Assembly (NCBI RefSeq): GCF_047372505.1
Contig: NZ_JBKBEU010000001.1
Location: 434,001-498,000 of the forward strand
Length of the DNA: 64,000 bases
Direction: 5' to 3'
Source of the DNA: Phaeobacter cretensis
GTDB lineage: Bacteria; Pseudomonadota; Alphaproteobacteria; Rhodobacterales; Rhodobacteraceae
The notes beneath the pieces are model-generated. The model had not been told where the DNA came from, did no database searches, and saw only the letters and a list, made by a program, of their open reading frames with translations. A program made the translations under genes and the position numbers. Position 1 is the stretch's first letter, and each line of letters opens with the position of its first letter. Shown here one piece after another: positions 16,708 to 24,852 of the stretch.

Positions 16708-17673
16708 ATGCGCTTTGCCACATTACCTAACGGCACACCCGATGGTCGGCTCTACATTGTCAGCCGCGACAACGCCCGCTGCACAGCGTCCACAACCGCC
16801 GAAACCCTACAAGCGGCGTTGGAAGACTGGGACGCGCTGACACCAAAGCTTCAGGCCGAGTATGATGCGCTGAATGCAGGCGGTGGTGAGCCCTTTGAAG
16901 GCGCCAAAGCGCTCGCCCCTCTTCCACGTGCATGGCAGTGGCTTGATGGGTCAGCCTATGAAAACCACGCTGACCTGATGCAGACCGCATTCAATCTGCC
17001 ACCGCTCGATAGCGGCGGCTACCCTCTGATGTATCAAGGCATTTCCAACCAGTTTCTGGCCAATGCCGAAGACGTTCTGATGCGCGATGAGGCCGATGGC
17101 ATCGATTTCGAGGGCGAATTTGGTGTGATCACCAAAGCCGTACCGATGGGCAAAACTGACACTGCCGACAGCATCGCATTGGTCATCCAGATCAACGATT
17201 GGTCCCTGCGCGTTGTCGGTCCACGCGAAATGAAAACGGGCTTCGGATGGATCCATGCCAAACCTGCCTGCTCCGTGGCCCCCGTTGCGGTGACACCCGA
17301 TGAACTGGGCGCAAGCTGGCGCGATTGCCGCGTTGACCTGCCGCTGAACCTGCATTGGAACGGCGAGTGGTTCGGCTCGCCCAACGCCTACCCGATGGCC
17401 TTTGGATTGGACGAGCTGGTCGCACATGGGGCCTATTCACGCGCGCTTCCGGCAGGCACGATTGTGGGTACGGGAACCGTTTCCAACACCAACTATGACG
17501 AAGTCGGATCGGCCTGCATTGCCGAGCGCCGCGCCATCGAGCTTGTTGCGACCGGCGAAGCCACGACCCCGTTCATGTCGTTTAATGACACCGTCCGGCT
17601 TGAATGCACCGCCGCAGATGGCAGCCCCTTGTTCGGGGTAATCGAGCAAAAGGTCGTCAAGGCAGACGCCTAG
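16708..17673 (+). CDS. Fumarylacetoacetate hydrolase family protein
   Basis: The 321-residue product has the FAH C-terminal fold with the acidic metal ligands in FEGEFGVIT near 133-141 and an Asp in QINDWSLR, followed by PREMKTGFGWIHAKPA and GTGTVSN. FAH proteins hydrolyse C-C bonds in 1,3-diketo acids or decarboxylate and hydrate related keto acids. An N-terminal domain of about 90 residues makes it longer than simple fumarylpyruvate hydrolases. It lies between the SDR and FAD monooxygenase genes. Probably cleaves the ring-opened product of this pathway. Confidence 0.8.
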   Translation: MRFATLPNGTPDGRLYIVSRDNARCTASTTAETLQAALEDWDALTPKLQAEYDALNAGGGEPFEGAKALAPLPRAWQWLDGSAYENHADLMQTAFNLPPLDSGGYPLMYQGISNQFLANAEDVLMRDEADGIDFEGEFGVITKAVPMGKTDTADSIALVIQINDWSLRVVGPREMKTGFGWIHAKPACSVAPVAVTPDELGASWRDCRVDLPLNLHWNGEWFGSPNAYPMAFGLDELVAHGAYSRALPAGTIVGTGTVSNTNYDEVGSACIAERRAIELVATGEATTPFMSFNDTVRLECTAADGSPLFGVIEQKVVKADA

Positions 17674-17711
17674 TTCGCCACGCACGACCGTCACAAGTTT
17701 GGGAGGAACCA

Positions 17712-18860
17712 ATGACAAACTCAGCAGACAAGAAGCCAGAAGACACCAAGATACTGGTTGTCGGCGGCGGCTTTGCCGGAATGTGTTCGGCCATCACGCT
17801 CAGCAAGCAAGGCTATCAGGTGGACCTGATCGACCTTGACCCGGAATGGCGCGTTTATGGGGCCGGTATCACGATCAACGGCACCACTCTGCGCGCCTAT
17901 CGCCATCTTGGGATGTATGACGAGATTGCCGAAAAGGGCGCGATCGTCCGCTCCTCCCTGCTGTACCGCGCTGACGGTGTTGTTCTGCGTGAGATGGCCG
18001 TGCCCGAAACCGTTGGCGAAGAGCCTGCAACAGCCGGCATTATGCGCCCGATCCTGCACGAGATGATGTCATCGCGCGTGCGCGCGGCCGAGGTCTCGGT
18101 CAAGCTGGGGGTTAAGGTTGAAAACCTGACACAACAAGATACATCGGTGACTGTCACCCTCAGCGACGGCACCTCGGGCACCTATGACCTGCTGATCGGT
18201 AGCGACGGCATTGCCTCCGAAATTCGCCAGATGGTGTTCCCTGAGACAACCGGTGCAAAGCCCATGGGCCAAGGCTGTTGGCGCATCGCGACCAACCGCC
18301 CTGAAGGCATGGACAAGGGCGAAATCTACTTTGGCCACAAGTTCCCTGCAGGCATCACCCTGTGCGGGCCCGATGCGATGTACATGTGGATGCTGACGCC
18401 CGACGACGGTTCACTTTGGGTCGATGACAAGGAAGGCGTCGGCATGTTGCACGACCGCCTGGAAGGGTTTGGCGGCAATATAGGTTGGATCCGCGACAAC
18501 ATGAACGAAAGCCATTGGGTCAACTACCGCCCGCTAGAGGCTTTGATTCAGCCAAAAGATCAGTGGGTTAAAGGTCGCGTGGTTCTAGTGGGTGACAGTG
18601 CGCATGCAACGACACCGCATTTGGCGTCGGGTGCAGGCATGGCCGTCGAAGGCGCTGTGGTCTTGGCCCAAGAGCTGTCGAAAGAGGGCCAGTCGATTGA
18701 AGACGCTTTGGCCGCCTATGTGAGTCGTCGTCATGATCGGTGCCGCGATGTGGTGGAGTCCGGCGTCGAGATCGGCAAGGCGCAAATGGCGAACATGCCC
18801 CCAGAAGAGCTTGGGCAACTGATGGGCGGCGCACTGCACCGATTGGCGCAGCCGTTCTGA
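17712..18860 (+). CDS. FAD-dependent aromatic monooxygenase
   Basis: A 382-residue class A flavin monooxygenase. It shows the GxGxxG dinucleotide motif (VVGGGFAGM, about 15-23), the DG motif (LLIGSDGIASEIR) and the FAD ribityl GD motif (VLVGDSAHATTPHLASG). GGGAGGAACCA precedes ATG 17712. It is a paralogue of the monooxygenase at 22272: both share a DP[ED]W.VYG.GIT stretch near residue 40. Likely hydroxylates an aromatic or N-heteroaromatic acid with NAD(P)H and O2. It is the last gene of the operon before the MarR/DoxX pair. Confidence 0.85.
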   Translation: MTNSADKKPEDTKILVVGGGFAGMCSAITLSKQGYQVDLIDLDPEWRVYGAGITINGTTLRAYRHLGMYDEIAEKGAIVRSSLLYRADGVVLREMAVPETVGEEPATAGIMRPILHEMMSSRVRAAEVSVKLGVKVENLTQQDTSVTVTLSDGTSGTYDLLIGSDGIASEIRQMVFPETTGAKPMGQGCWRIATNRPEGMDKGEIYFGHKFPAGITLCGPDAMYMWMLTPDDGSLWVDDKEGVGMLHDRLEGFGGNIGWIRDNMNESHWVNYRPLEALIQPKDQWVKGRVVLVGDSAHATTPHLASGAGMAVEGAVVLAQELSKEGQSIEDALAAYVSRRHDRCRDVVESGVEIGKAQMANMPPEELGQLMGGALHRLAQPF

Positions 18861-18887
18861 ACTAACCAACTGGATCAGGCTTGAAAC

Positions 18888-18926
18888 AATCCCTAACTAG
18901 AGACATAATACCCCTAGTTAGGGATT
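18888..18926. promoter_or_regulatory. Perfect 13-bp inverted repeat operator of the MarR gene
   Basis: AATCCCTAACTAG (18888-18900) and CTAGTTAGGGATT (18914-18926) are exact reverse complements separated by 13 bp, ending four bases before the MarR ATG at 18931. The central AGACATAATA resembles a -10 element. This fits a self-repressing MarR operator. It also falls directly after the monooxygenase gene, so it could shield or couple the two units. Confidence 0.65.
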
Positions 18927-18930
18927 ATAA

Positions 18931-19380
18931 ATGCCGTCGCTTGAAGAAAATCTCATCGTCACATTGTCGCGCACCGTTGGCGCGATCCTGAAACCGCTGT
19001 TTCGCCACATCTCGGATGCCGGCTTCACGCCCGGACAGTTCAGCGTTCTCGAGGTTCTGCATCACAAGGGCCCGCGCACGGTGACGCAGCTGACGGAAGA
19101 CGTCCTGTCGACCAGTGGAAACATCACCGTGGTGATCGACAATTTGCTGAAGGCAGGATGGATCGAAAAACAGCAGGGCAAAGACGATGCCAGAAAACGG
19201 GTGGTGACCCTATCCCCGACCGGCGAAGAGAAAATCGCCGCCTATTACCCAGCCCATAAAGCCGAACTGAAACGCTTGCTGGGCACAACCAGTACATCTG
19301 AAAAACGCGCGCTCATTACCGCTTTGGGCTCTCTCAAAGGCAATGTGGACGCCCTAAATTCTAAAGACAAAGAAACCTGA
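18931..19380 (+). CDS. MarR family transcriptional regulator
   Basis: A 149-residue MarR protein: the helix-turn-helix spans HHKGPRTVTQLTEDVLSTSGNITVVIDNLLKAGWIEK, with the wing QGKDDARKRVVTLSPTG. It is expected to bind as a dimer to the inverted repeat at 18888-18926 and to release DNA on binding an aromatic acid or its CoA ester. It lies two bases before the DoxX gene, so the pair is probably one transcript. Likely targets are itself, DoxX and perhaps the upstream catabolic operon. Confidence 0.85.
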   Translation: MPSLEENLIVTLSRTVGAILKPLFRHISDAGFTPGQFSVLEVLHHKGPRTVTQLTEDVLSTSGNITVVIDNLLKAGWIEKQQGKDDARKRVVTLSPTGEEKIAAYYPAHKAELKRLLGTTSTSEKRALITALGSLKGNVDALNSKDKET

Positions 19381-19381
19381 A

Positions 19382-19756
19382 ATGTCCCAATCAAAACCAA
19401 TGAAATACGCGACCTACGGCGCTATAGCGCTGGCCACATTTGCCTTTGGCGGTGCAGGCATTGCCAAGCTACTGGGGGTAGAGGCCGTACATGCCATGAT
19501 GGCCGCAGCCGGTTGGCCCGCCATCATCACCTACATTATCGGCGCGCTGGAAGTCGCGGGTGTCGTTGGGCTATTCGTCAAGCCTGTACGCGTATGGGCC
19601 GCCCTTGGCTTAGGAGCCACCTCGTTTGGCGCATTCCTGTTCCACGCCATCTATACGCCCATTGGCGAGGGTGTCCCTGCCCTTGTGCTGCTTGCGATCA
19701 CAGCCTTCATTTTCATGTCATTCCGCAAATCGAGCGATGCTGCGGGAATGGCGTAA
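19382..19756 (+). CDS. DoxX-like membrane protein
   Basis: A 124-residue protein with four predicted membrane spans (about 9-31, 43-63, 69-90, 95-114) and the DoxX-like pattern GGAGIAKLLG after the first span. The family is associated with quinone or redox stress functions, but individual roles are rarely known. It overlaps the MarR transcription unit and is closed by a strong terminator. Its control by MarR suggests a response to a toxic aromatic or quinone. Confidence 0.75.
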   Translation: MSQSKPMKYATYGAIALATFAFGGAGIAKLLGVEAVHAMMAAAGWPAIITYIIGALEVAGVVGLFVKPVRVWAALGLGATSFGAFLFHAIYTPIGEGVPALVLLAITAFIFMSFRKSSDAAGMA

Positions 19757-19765
19757 GCTACCCAT

Positions 19766-19794
19766 AAAGGCCCGGCGCTACGCGCCGGGCCTTT
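19766..19794. terminator. Strong stem-loop terminator after DoxX gene
   Basis: AAAGGCCCGGCGC and GCGCCGGGCCTTT pair perfectly over 13 bp around a TAC loop. The A/T flanks let it work for both the plus-strand DoxX gene and the converging Rieske gene. Confidence 0.85.
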
Positions 19795-19856
19795 ATGCGC
19801 CGATAAGACAAAACGGGAGGCGCTCAAGCGCGCGGGCCAGCACGGTCCCGCTTGAC

Positions 19857-20222
19857 CTACACCGTCACACTCTTTTCTAATAATGCATCTAACGTGCTGT
19901 TAAGATGTACGATTCCATCTTGGATCTTCAGTGGAACAGGCGCTAGCCGTTGCCCAAGACAGGGGCCAATTTCGCACAGCCCATCGGCAATGCCAAACAA
20001 TGCGCCATGGGCAGCGCACATGATATGCGTACGCGCGCTGTTCAGAAATTCATCTGTTTTCCAGCCCAAGGGCGCGCGGTCATAATGCGGACAGTTGTTG
20101 ATATACCCGTAGACGCGGCGGCCCTGCCGCACGAGAAAAACGCGGTCGCGACCGCGTTTTCCCGGGAGCACCCCTTTGGATGCGCCATCGGGGATGTCAT
20201 CTATCGCGCAAAGCGCAATCAT
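19857..20222 (-). CDS. Rieske [2Fe-2S] ferredoxin-like protein
   Basis: A 121-residue Rieske domain. The cluster ligands are in NCPHYD (C-x-H, near residue 45) and MCAAHG (C-x2-H, near 70), followed by the GPCLGQ loop. There is no transmembrane anchor, so it should be a soluble electron carrier or a single-domain oxygenase component. Its ATG overlaps the stop of the VOC gene by 4 bp, so both come from one transcript. A reductase partner is not encoded nearby. Confidence 0.8.
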   Translation of the reverse strand: MIALCAIDDIPDGASKGVLPGKRGRDRVFLVRQGRRVYGYINNCPHYDRAPLGWKTDEFLNSARTHIMCAAHGALFGIADGLCEIGPCLGQRLAPVPLKIQDGIVHLNSTLDALLEKSVTV

Positions 20223-21148
20223 TCGTCACCGGGGGGCGGCCCACCGGGCGCCCATTTTTCCACATTCTCGAAGAGGAAAATTTGGGATGCTTCTTTTGAC
20301 ATTGGCACTTCGCGGTGGATCCAGTCGCCGTCGTGCTTGTCCATGTCTGCATCATATTCAATGTGCGCGCCCATCGGGGAATTGAAGTACCAGAACCAAT
20401 TGGACCCAAATTTGTGACGTCCCGGCCCCCAAAAACTCTCATACCCCTTTTTGACCATGCGCGAGCCAGCCAGCATCAATTCCGTTGGCCCCTGCATGTG
20501 AAAGGCCACGTGTTCGAGCCCTTGCATGTATTCAGGCGTCTGGATGACAAACAGAACGTGGTGATCATCGTTGGCCTGGGGGCGCAAAAATGGGCCGGTG
20601 TTGGTGAATTTGTCAGTGACGACAAAGCCCAATCGCTCAATATAGAAATTCGCGCATATATCCATGTCAGGCACGAAGTAGACCACATGGCTCAGGGTGC
20701 GCGGCTTGGCGTCGACCGATTCGTCAGCGCCGATAACATTTGCAGGGCGGCCGGGTTCGGCGCCGGGCGAATTGATCAACTCTGCAGGCAAATCAAGCTT
20801 GGTGCGGGTCGAAATCCGGAAGGCGATCTGGAACCCTGAATCGTCTACGCAAGACAAAGTGCCGTCAGCGGCCTTGTCAACCGTCCGATCTTTGGACAGC
20901 TCCGTTTCGATTTCGTCCAGCGTCCCTTGATCTTCAACACCCCAGATCGTTTGGCGCAGCATAGTGGCCGTTGGGAGGGGAGGCGGAAGGCTAGCGTCAT
21001 CTTTTTCCCGCACCGTCAGTGCGGTGCCGTCCAAAGCCTCGAACTTGCCATTGTCCTTTTCGGCCAAACCATAGTCTCGTAAAAAATCTTTGCAGGCGTT
21101 GAGATTATCCACCCCAAAGACCAGTTCGTCCGGTCCGATTATGCGCAT
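20219..21148 (-). CDS. Two-domain VOC protein, probable extradiol ring-cleavage dioxygenase
   Basis: A 309-residue vicinal-oxygen-chelate protein with two glyoxalase-like halves (about 1-110 and 145-290). The second half shows the type I extradiol metal triad pattern: His in LSHVVYFV, His in GLEHVAFHM and Glu in AHIEYDADMD. The GPGRH..G.N segment is also typical of extradiol enzymes. This suggests Fe(II)- or Mn(II)-dependent meta cleavage of a dihydroxy aromatic. It is co-transcribed with the Rieske gene and divergent from LysR. Assignment to dioxygenase rather than another VOC activity is inferred from the triad. Confidence 0.7.
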   Translation of the reverse strand: MRIIGPDELVFGVDNLNACKDFLRDYGLAEKDNGKFEALDGTALTVREKDDASLPPPLPTATMLRQTIWGVEDQGTLDEIETELSKDRTVDKAADGTLSCVDDSGFQIAFRISTRTKLDLPAELINSPGAEPGRPANVIGADESVDAKPRTLSHVVYFVPDMDICANFYIERLGFVVTDKFTNTGPFLRPQANDDHHVLFVIQTPEYMQGLEHVAFHMQGPTELMLAGSRMVKKGYESFWGPGRHKFGSNWFWYFNSPMGAHIEYDADMDKHDGDWIHREVPMSKEASQIFLFENVEKWAPGGPPPGDE

Positions 21149-21269
21149 GACTGCCTCCGATTTAGAAGTCTTGACGATTTGCTACCAAGCTCCATACCAT
21201 TTATAAAATCATTAAATTGGATGCGTAGCATTCACGATGTAAATGAATACTGATTGGGAGGGGACCTAG
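21149..21269. promoter_or_regulatory. Divergent LysR/VOC promoter region with inverted repeats
   Basis: The 121-bp spacer contains ATTCA-N9-TGAAT (21230-21248), a T-N11-A type motif as bound by LysR regulators, and an imperfect CCATTTA/TAAATTGG pair (21198-21221). A LysR protein commonly binds such a site to control both itself and the divergent gene. Binding is inferred. Confidence 0.45.
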
Positions 21270-22184
21270 ATGAGATTCAAAAAACTGGACCTGAATTTGC
21301 TGGTGGCGCTAGATCATATGCTGACGCTTCAGTCTGTGAGTGCCGCGGCGGACAAGATGTTCATGAGCCAATCTGCGATGTCCAATGCACTGACCCGGCT
21401 GCGCGATTACTTTGGTGATCCACTGCTTGTTCAGATGGGCAAACGCATGGTTCTGACACCACAAGCCGAAGCAATGAAGGACCCGCTACGCGATATCCTT
21501 GTCCGGGTTGAGGCCACGATTGAAACCCAGCCCGAGTTTGATCCGACCGTATCAAACCGGAGTTTCAACGTGCTTGTTTCGGACTACACGCTACGTGTTT
21601 TGATGCCACTTGTCGTTGCCGAGATGGAGCGCCAAGGCGCACGCTGCAGCCTGAACATGGTTGCCCAAAAAGAGTCCCCCTATCTGATGCTGGAACGCGG
21701 TGATGCCGATCTGTTGATCACCCCGGACCTGTTCATCTCTAGCGACCACCCTTCTCACTTCTTGTTTGAAGACGAGTACGTTGTTGTCGCCTGGTCAGAC
21801 GGCCCCCATGGCAACGTGGACATGGACCTCACGCGGTATCAGGAAACACCCCATGCGATCATGGTGCCGCCCGGATCGACGTCAAACCCGGCCGAAACGC
21901 AATTGCTTGCTGCGGCCGGAATCACGCGTAACGTCGATCTGACCACATTTTCTTTTTCCGCCCTGCCCCATCTCATCGTCGGCACCAGCAGGATCGCAAC
22001 CGTGCATGGCCACTTGGCCAAGGCTGTTATGCGGCACGCACCTTTGGTGTCCTATCCGCTGCCATTCGAAACCGGGCCGTTTCGGCAAATGGTGCAATGG
22101 CACAGCTATCGGGACCGCGATCCCGGCATTATCTGGCTGCGGAACGTCTTTGCAAACGCATCCGACGCGCTGTTATTAAATTGA
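21270..22184 (+). CDS. LysR family regulator, NodD-like
   Basis: A 304-residue LysR protein. The N-terminal winged helix is LDLNLLVALDHMLTLQSVSAAA with the recognition helix SQSAMSNALTRLRDYFGD; the inducer domain begins near residue 90 and opens with FNVLVSDYTLRVLMPLV, typical of the NodD/SyrM branch that senses aromatic compounds. GGGAGGGGACCTAG precedes the ATG. It probably controls the divergent VOC-Rieske pair and the downstream monooxygenase-GST-cyclase-TRAP run. Confidence 0.85.
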   Translation: MRFKKLDLNLLVALDHMLTLQSVSAAADKMFMSQSAMSNALTRLRDYFGDPLLVQMGKRMVLTPQAEAMKDPLRDILVRVEATIETQPEFDPTVSNRSFNVLVSDYTLRVLMPLVVAEMERQGARCSLNMVAQKESPYLMLERGDADLLITPDLFISSDHPSHFLFEDEYVVVAWSDGPHGNVDMDLTRYQETPHAIMVPPGSTSNPAETQLLAAAGITRNVDLTTFSFSALPHLIVGTSRIATVHGHLAKAVMRHAPLVSYPLPFETGPFRQMVQWHSYRDRDPGIIWLRNVFANASDALLLN

Positions 22185-22271
22185 TGGCATGAATACATAA
22201 GATCAAACCTTTCAATTTTTCAAATACCCCGGAGTTTTCTAGCGTCTGCCCAATCAGGGGAGGAGCATCCT

Positions 22272-23399
22272 GTGAATTGGGAAACGATCTTAATCGTCGG
22301 TGGCGGAATCGGCGGTCTGACTGCGGCCATTGCCATGCGCCGTCAGGGTTTTGCGGTCGACATCATCGAACGGGATCCTGATTGGTCGGTTTACGGCGTC
22401 GGGATCACGCAGCAGATGAATGTGATCCGGGCAATGAACGACATCGGGGTGCTGGACGACTATCTGACAATGGCAACCGGATATGACAGTACAACGATCT
22501 TTGTCGGACCCGAGGGAATCGAGAAAACCAAGTTTGAAACACCAAAGCTTGCCGGGCCGAACTACCCGTCCAATGCAGGTATCCGGCGCCCCCATCTGCA
22601 AAAAGTCCTTGGTGACAAAGCCCTTTCCTTGGGCACAAATGTGCGCCTTGGCCTGACTGTGACCGCGTTGAATGATGATGGAGCAGGCGTTGATGTTACC
22701 TTTTCGGACGGCAGCTCTGCCCGCTATGGTGCCGTTGTCGGTGCTGATGGTGTCTTCTCTCAGATGCGGGAAACCCTTTTTCCGGATGCACCGCAGCCGC
22801 GCTACACCGGACAATGGGTCTGGCGTTATAACCTGCCGCGACCTGCCGATCTAGATGGGATGAAAGTCTTCGCCGGCCCCTGCAATGCTGGATTGGTCCC
22901 GATGACTGATGAGCTGATGTACATCTTTCTGGTCACAGAAGAACCAGACGGCATGTTCCTGGAACAAGAAGGATCGGCCGCGGCCATGCGTGCTCGCGCC
23001 AGTAAGATGCCACCGCCGCAACTCATTCCATGGATCGCACAGATCAAAGACGATTCTGAAGTCGTCGCGCGCCCGCTGAAGGTCGTGTATTTGCAGGATC
23101 AAGATTGGCACAAAGGACGTGTTGTTCTTCTTGGGGATGCCGTGCACACCACAACGCCGCATCTGGCCCAAGGCGCGGGCATAGCGATTGAAGACGCCCT
23201 TGTTCTAGCGCAAGAGATGGCCTGTTCTGACGCTCCTGAGATTGCTTTTAAAGCGTATCGCGACCGCAGACTGGAACGCGTTGACCATATTACCCTGAAT
23301 TCGATTCGCATCGGCGAAGCCCAAATGGGCATAGGTGAACCTGCTGATATCGAGACGCTCAATGCGCAGACAATCCAACTGATGTCTCAGCCCATATGA
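22272..23399 (+). CDS. FAD-dependent aromatic monooxygenase, second copy
   Basis: A 375-residue class A flavoprotein monooxygenase starting at GTG 22272 behind GGGGAGGAGCATCCT. Motifs: IVGGGIGGL (7-15), VVGADGVFSQMR (DG motif), VLLGDAVHTTTPHLAQG (GD motif). It is related to the enzyme at 17712 but clearly diverged, so the two probably hydroxylate successive or different substrates. It heads a run with GST, cyclase and TRAP permease genes, with short gaps. Confidence 0.85.
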   Translation: MNWETILIVGGGIGGLTAAIAMRRQGFAVDIIERDPDWSVYGVGITQQMNVIRAMNDIGVLDDYLTMATGYDSTTIFVGPEGIEKTKFETPKLAGPNYPSNAGIRRPHLQKVLGDKALSLGTNVRLGLTVTALNDDGAGVDVTFSDGSSARYGAVVGADGVFSQMRETLFPDAPQPRYTGQWVWRYNLPRPADLDGMKVFAGPCNAGLVPMTDELMYIFLVTEEPDGMFLEQEGSAAAMRARASKMPPPQLIPWIAQIKDDSEVVARPLKVVYLQDQDWHKGRVVLLGDAVHTTTPHLAQGAGIAIEDALVLAQEMACSDAPEIAFKAYRDRRLERVDHITLNSIRIGEAQMGIGEPADIETLNAQTIQLMSQPI

Positions 23400-23419
23400 C
23401 CTCCAAAAAGGAAACATCC

Positions 23420-24082
23420 ATGTACACACTTTATGCCTCTCCGGGGGCATGTTCTCGCGTGCCGATGATCACTTTGGAAGAAGCGGGCGCAGAATTTGAT
23501 GTGGAGCTGGTCCGTTTTATGCGCGCCGCCCACAAACAACCCAGTTATCTGGCATTGAACCCAAAAGGGAAAGTGCCTTGCTTGATCACGCAGGACGGAC
23601 CACTCACGGAAAATCCGGCCATTGCGCTTTACTTGGCGGACCAGTTTAGCGGCTTGCTTCCGAAAGCGGTACACGCGATTGACCAGGCAAAAATAACGGC
23701 CGATCTCGTGTTTTGCTCAGCCACACTCCACCCCATTGTGTCACGCATGCGGGTGCCGATGCTCATGGCTGACGGACCAGAGGCGATCAAGTCCGTGAAG
23801 GAAAAAGCAGTCGAGGCGATGATACCAATGGCCAAGCTGATCGACGACCACCTCGGCGACGGGCTTTGGTGGTATGGCGATGAGTGGTCGATCATGGACG
23901 CGTATATTTTCTGGGTGTGGTTCCGTATTGTCGGAGGCAACTTCCCGACCAAACCCTATCCAAATTGGTCGGCACATGCATCTCGTATGAATGCCCGGCC
24001 CGCTGTCAAACGCGCGTTAGCGCGCGAGGCGGAAATGCAATCTACGCTTGAGGCGGAAGGTCTACTTCCGAAAATGGGTTAA
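23420..24082 (+). CDS. Glutathione S-transferase
   Basis: A 220-residue GST: thioredoxin-like N-domain YTLYASPGACSRVPMITLEEAG (the SPGACS turn holds the likely catalytic Ser/Cys), the GSH contact NPKGKVPCL and the ENPAIALYLAD helix, then an all-helical C-domain containing the N-capping WSIMDAYIFW segment. The beta-class-like pattern suggests a role in isomerising or detoxifying a ring-cleavage product. It lies 20 bases after the monooxygenase gene, with AAAAGGAAACATCC at its start. Confidence 0.8.
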   Translation: MYTLYASPGACSRVPMITLEEAGAEFDVELVRFMRAAHKQPSYLALNPKGKVPCLITQDGPLTENPAIALYLADQFSGLLPKAVHAIDQAKITADLVFCSATLHPIVSRMRVPMLMADGPEAIKSVKEKAVEAMIPMAKLIDDHLGDGLWWYGDEWSIMDAYIFWVWFRIVGGNFPTKPYPNWSAHASRMNARPAVKRALAREAEMQSTLEAEGLLPKMG

Positions 24083-24084
24083 CA

Positions 24085-24852
24085 ATGACCACGATTATCG
24101 ATCTTTCAGTCACCTTAGATGACACGATCATTGCCGACCCTCCGGGTCTTGGGCCGCAGATCACATACAAGGCACATGATGAGGGCGCCGTTGAATTTGA
24201 AAAAATCTTCGGCATGCCCGTAGACAAGCAGGTCGACGGCAAAGGCGCCGCAGCAGAGCGCGTGTCGATGACAACTCATAATGGGACCCACATGGATGCG
24301 CCCTGGCATTACCACCCGACGATGAACGGCGGCGAACGATCTTTGACCATCGATGAAATCCCGCTGGACTGGTGCATGGGACCAGGTGTGAAGCTTGATT
24401 TCCGCGCCCTGCCCGATGGCCACGTCGTCACTGCAGGCGAGATGCAGGACGAGCTGACCCGCATAGGCCACACGCTCAGCGCGGGCGATATCGTTGTCGT
24501 CAACACGCGCGCGGGCAGCCGGTATGGTAAGGACGACTACGTTAGCGCCGGGTGCGGCATGGGACGCGACGCAACGCTTTGGATGACAGCACAAGGGGTG
24601 CGCGTGTGCGGCACAGACGCGTGGAGCTGGGATCCGCCGCTGGCGAGCCAGATGGAACGGATCGCAGAAACCGGCGACTATAGCCTGTTTTGGGAAGGCC
24701 ATAAGGCAGGCGCGGATTGCGTCTATTGCCATATGGAGAAACTTAGCAATCTCGACAGCTTGCCAGACACCGGATTCACGGTAATGGCCTTTCCAGTAAA
24801 GGTCGCGCGTGCCTCTGCGGGCTGGTGCCGGCCGGTGGCGGTGATCCAATGA
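24085..24852 (+). CDS. Cyclase-family metal hydrolase (kynurenine formamidase-like)
   Basis: A 255-residue member of the cyclase family, metal-dependent amidohydrolases. The signature HNGTHMDAPWHYHP (near 67-80) supplies the His/Asp metal ligands, and DIVVVNTRAG and RDATLWM are further family segments. Members hydrolyse formyl-amides, isatin or similar cyclic amides. With the monooxygenase this hints at a nitrogen-containing aromatic substrate, but it is not proof. It is 2 bp after the GST gene and overlaps the TRAP gene by ATGA. Confidence 0.8.
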   Translation: MTTIIDLSVTLDDTIIADPPGLGPQITYKAHDEGAVEFEKIFGMPVDKQVDGKGAAAERVSMTTHNGTHMDAPWHYHPTMNGGERSLTIDEIPLDWCMGPGVKLDFRALPDGHVVTAGEMQDELTRIGHTLSAGDIVVVNTRAGSRYGKDDYVSAGCGMGRDATLWMTAQGVRVCGTDAWSWDPPLASQMERIAETGDYSLFWEGHKAGADCVYCHMEKLSNLDSLPDTGFTVMAFPVKVARASAGWCRPVAVIQ

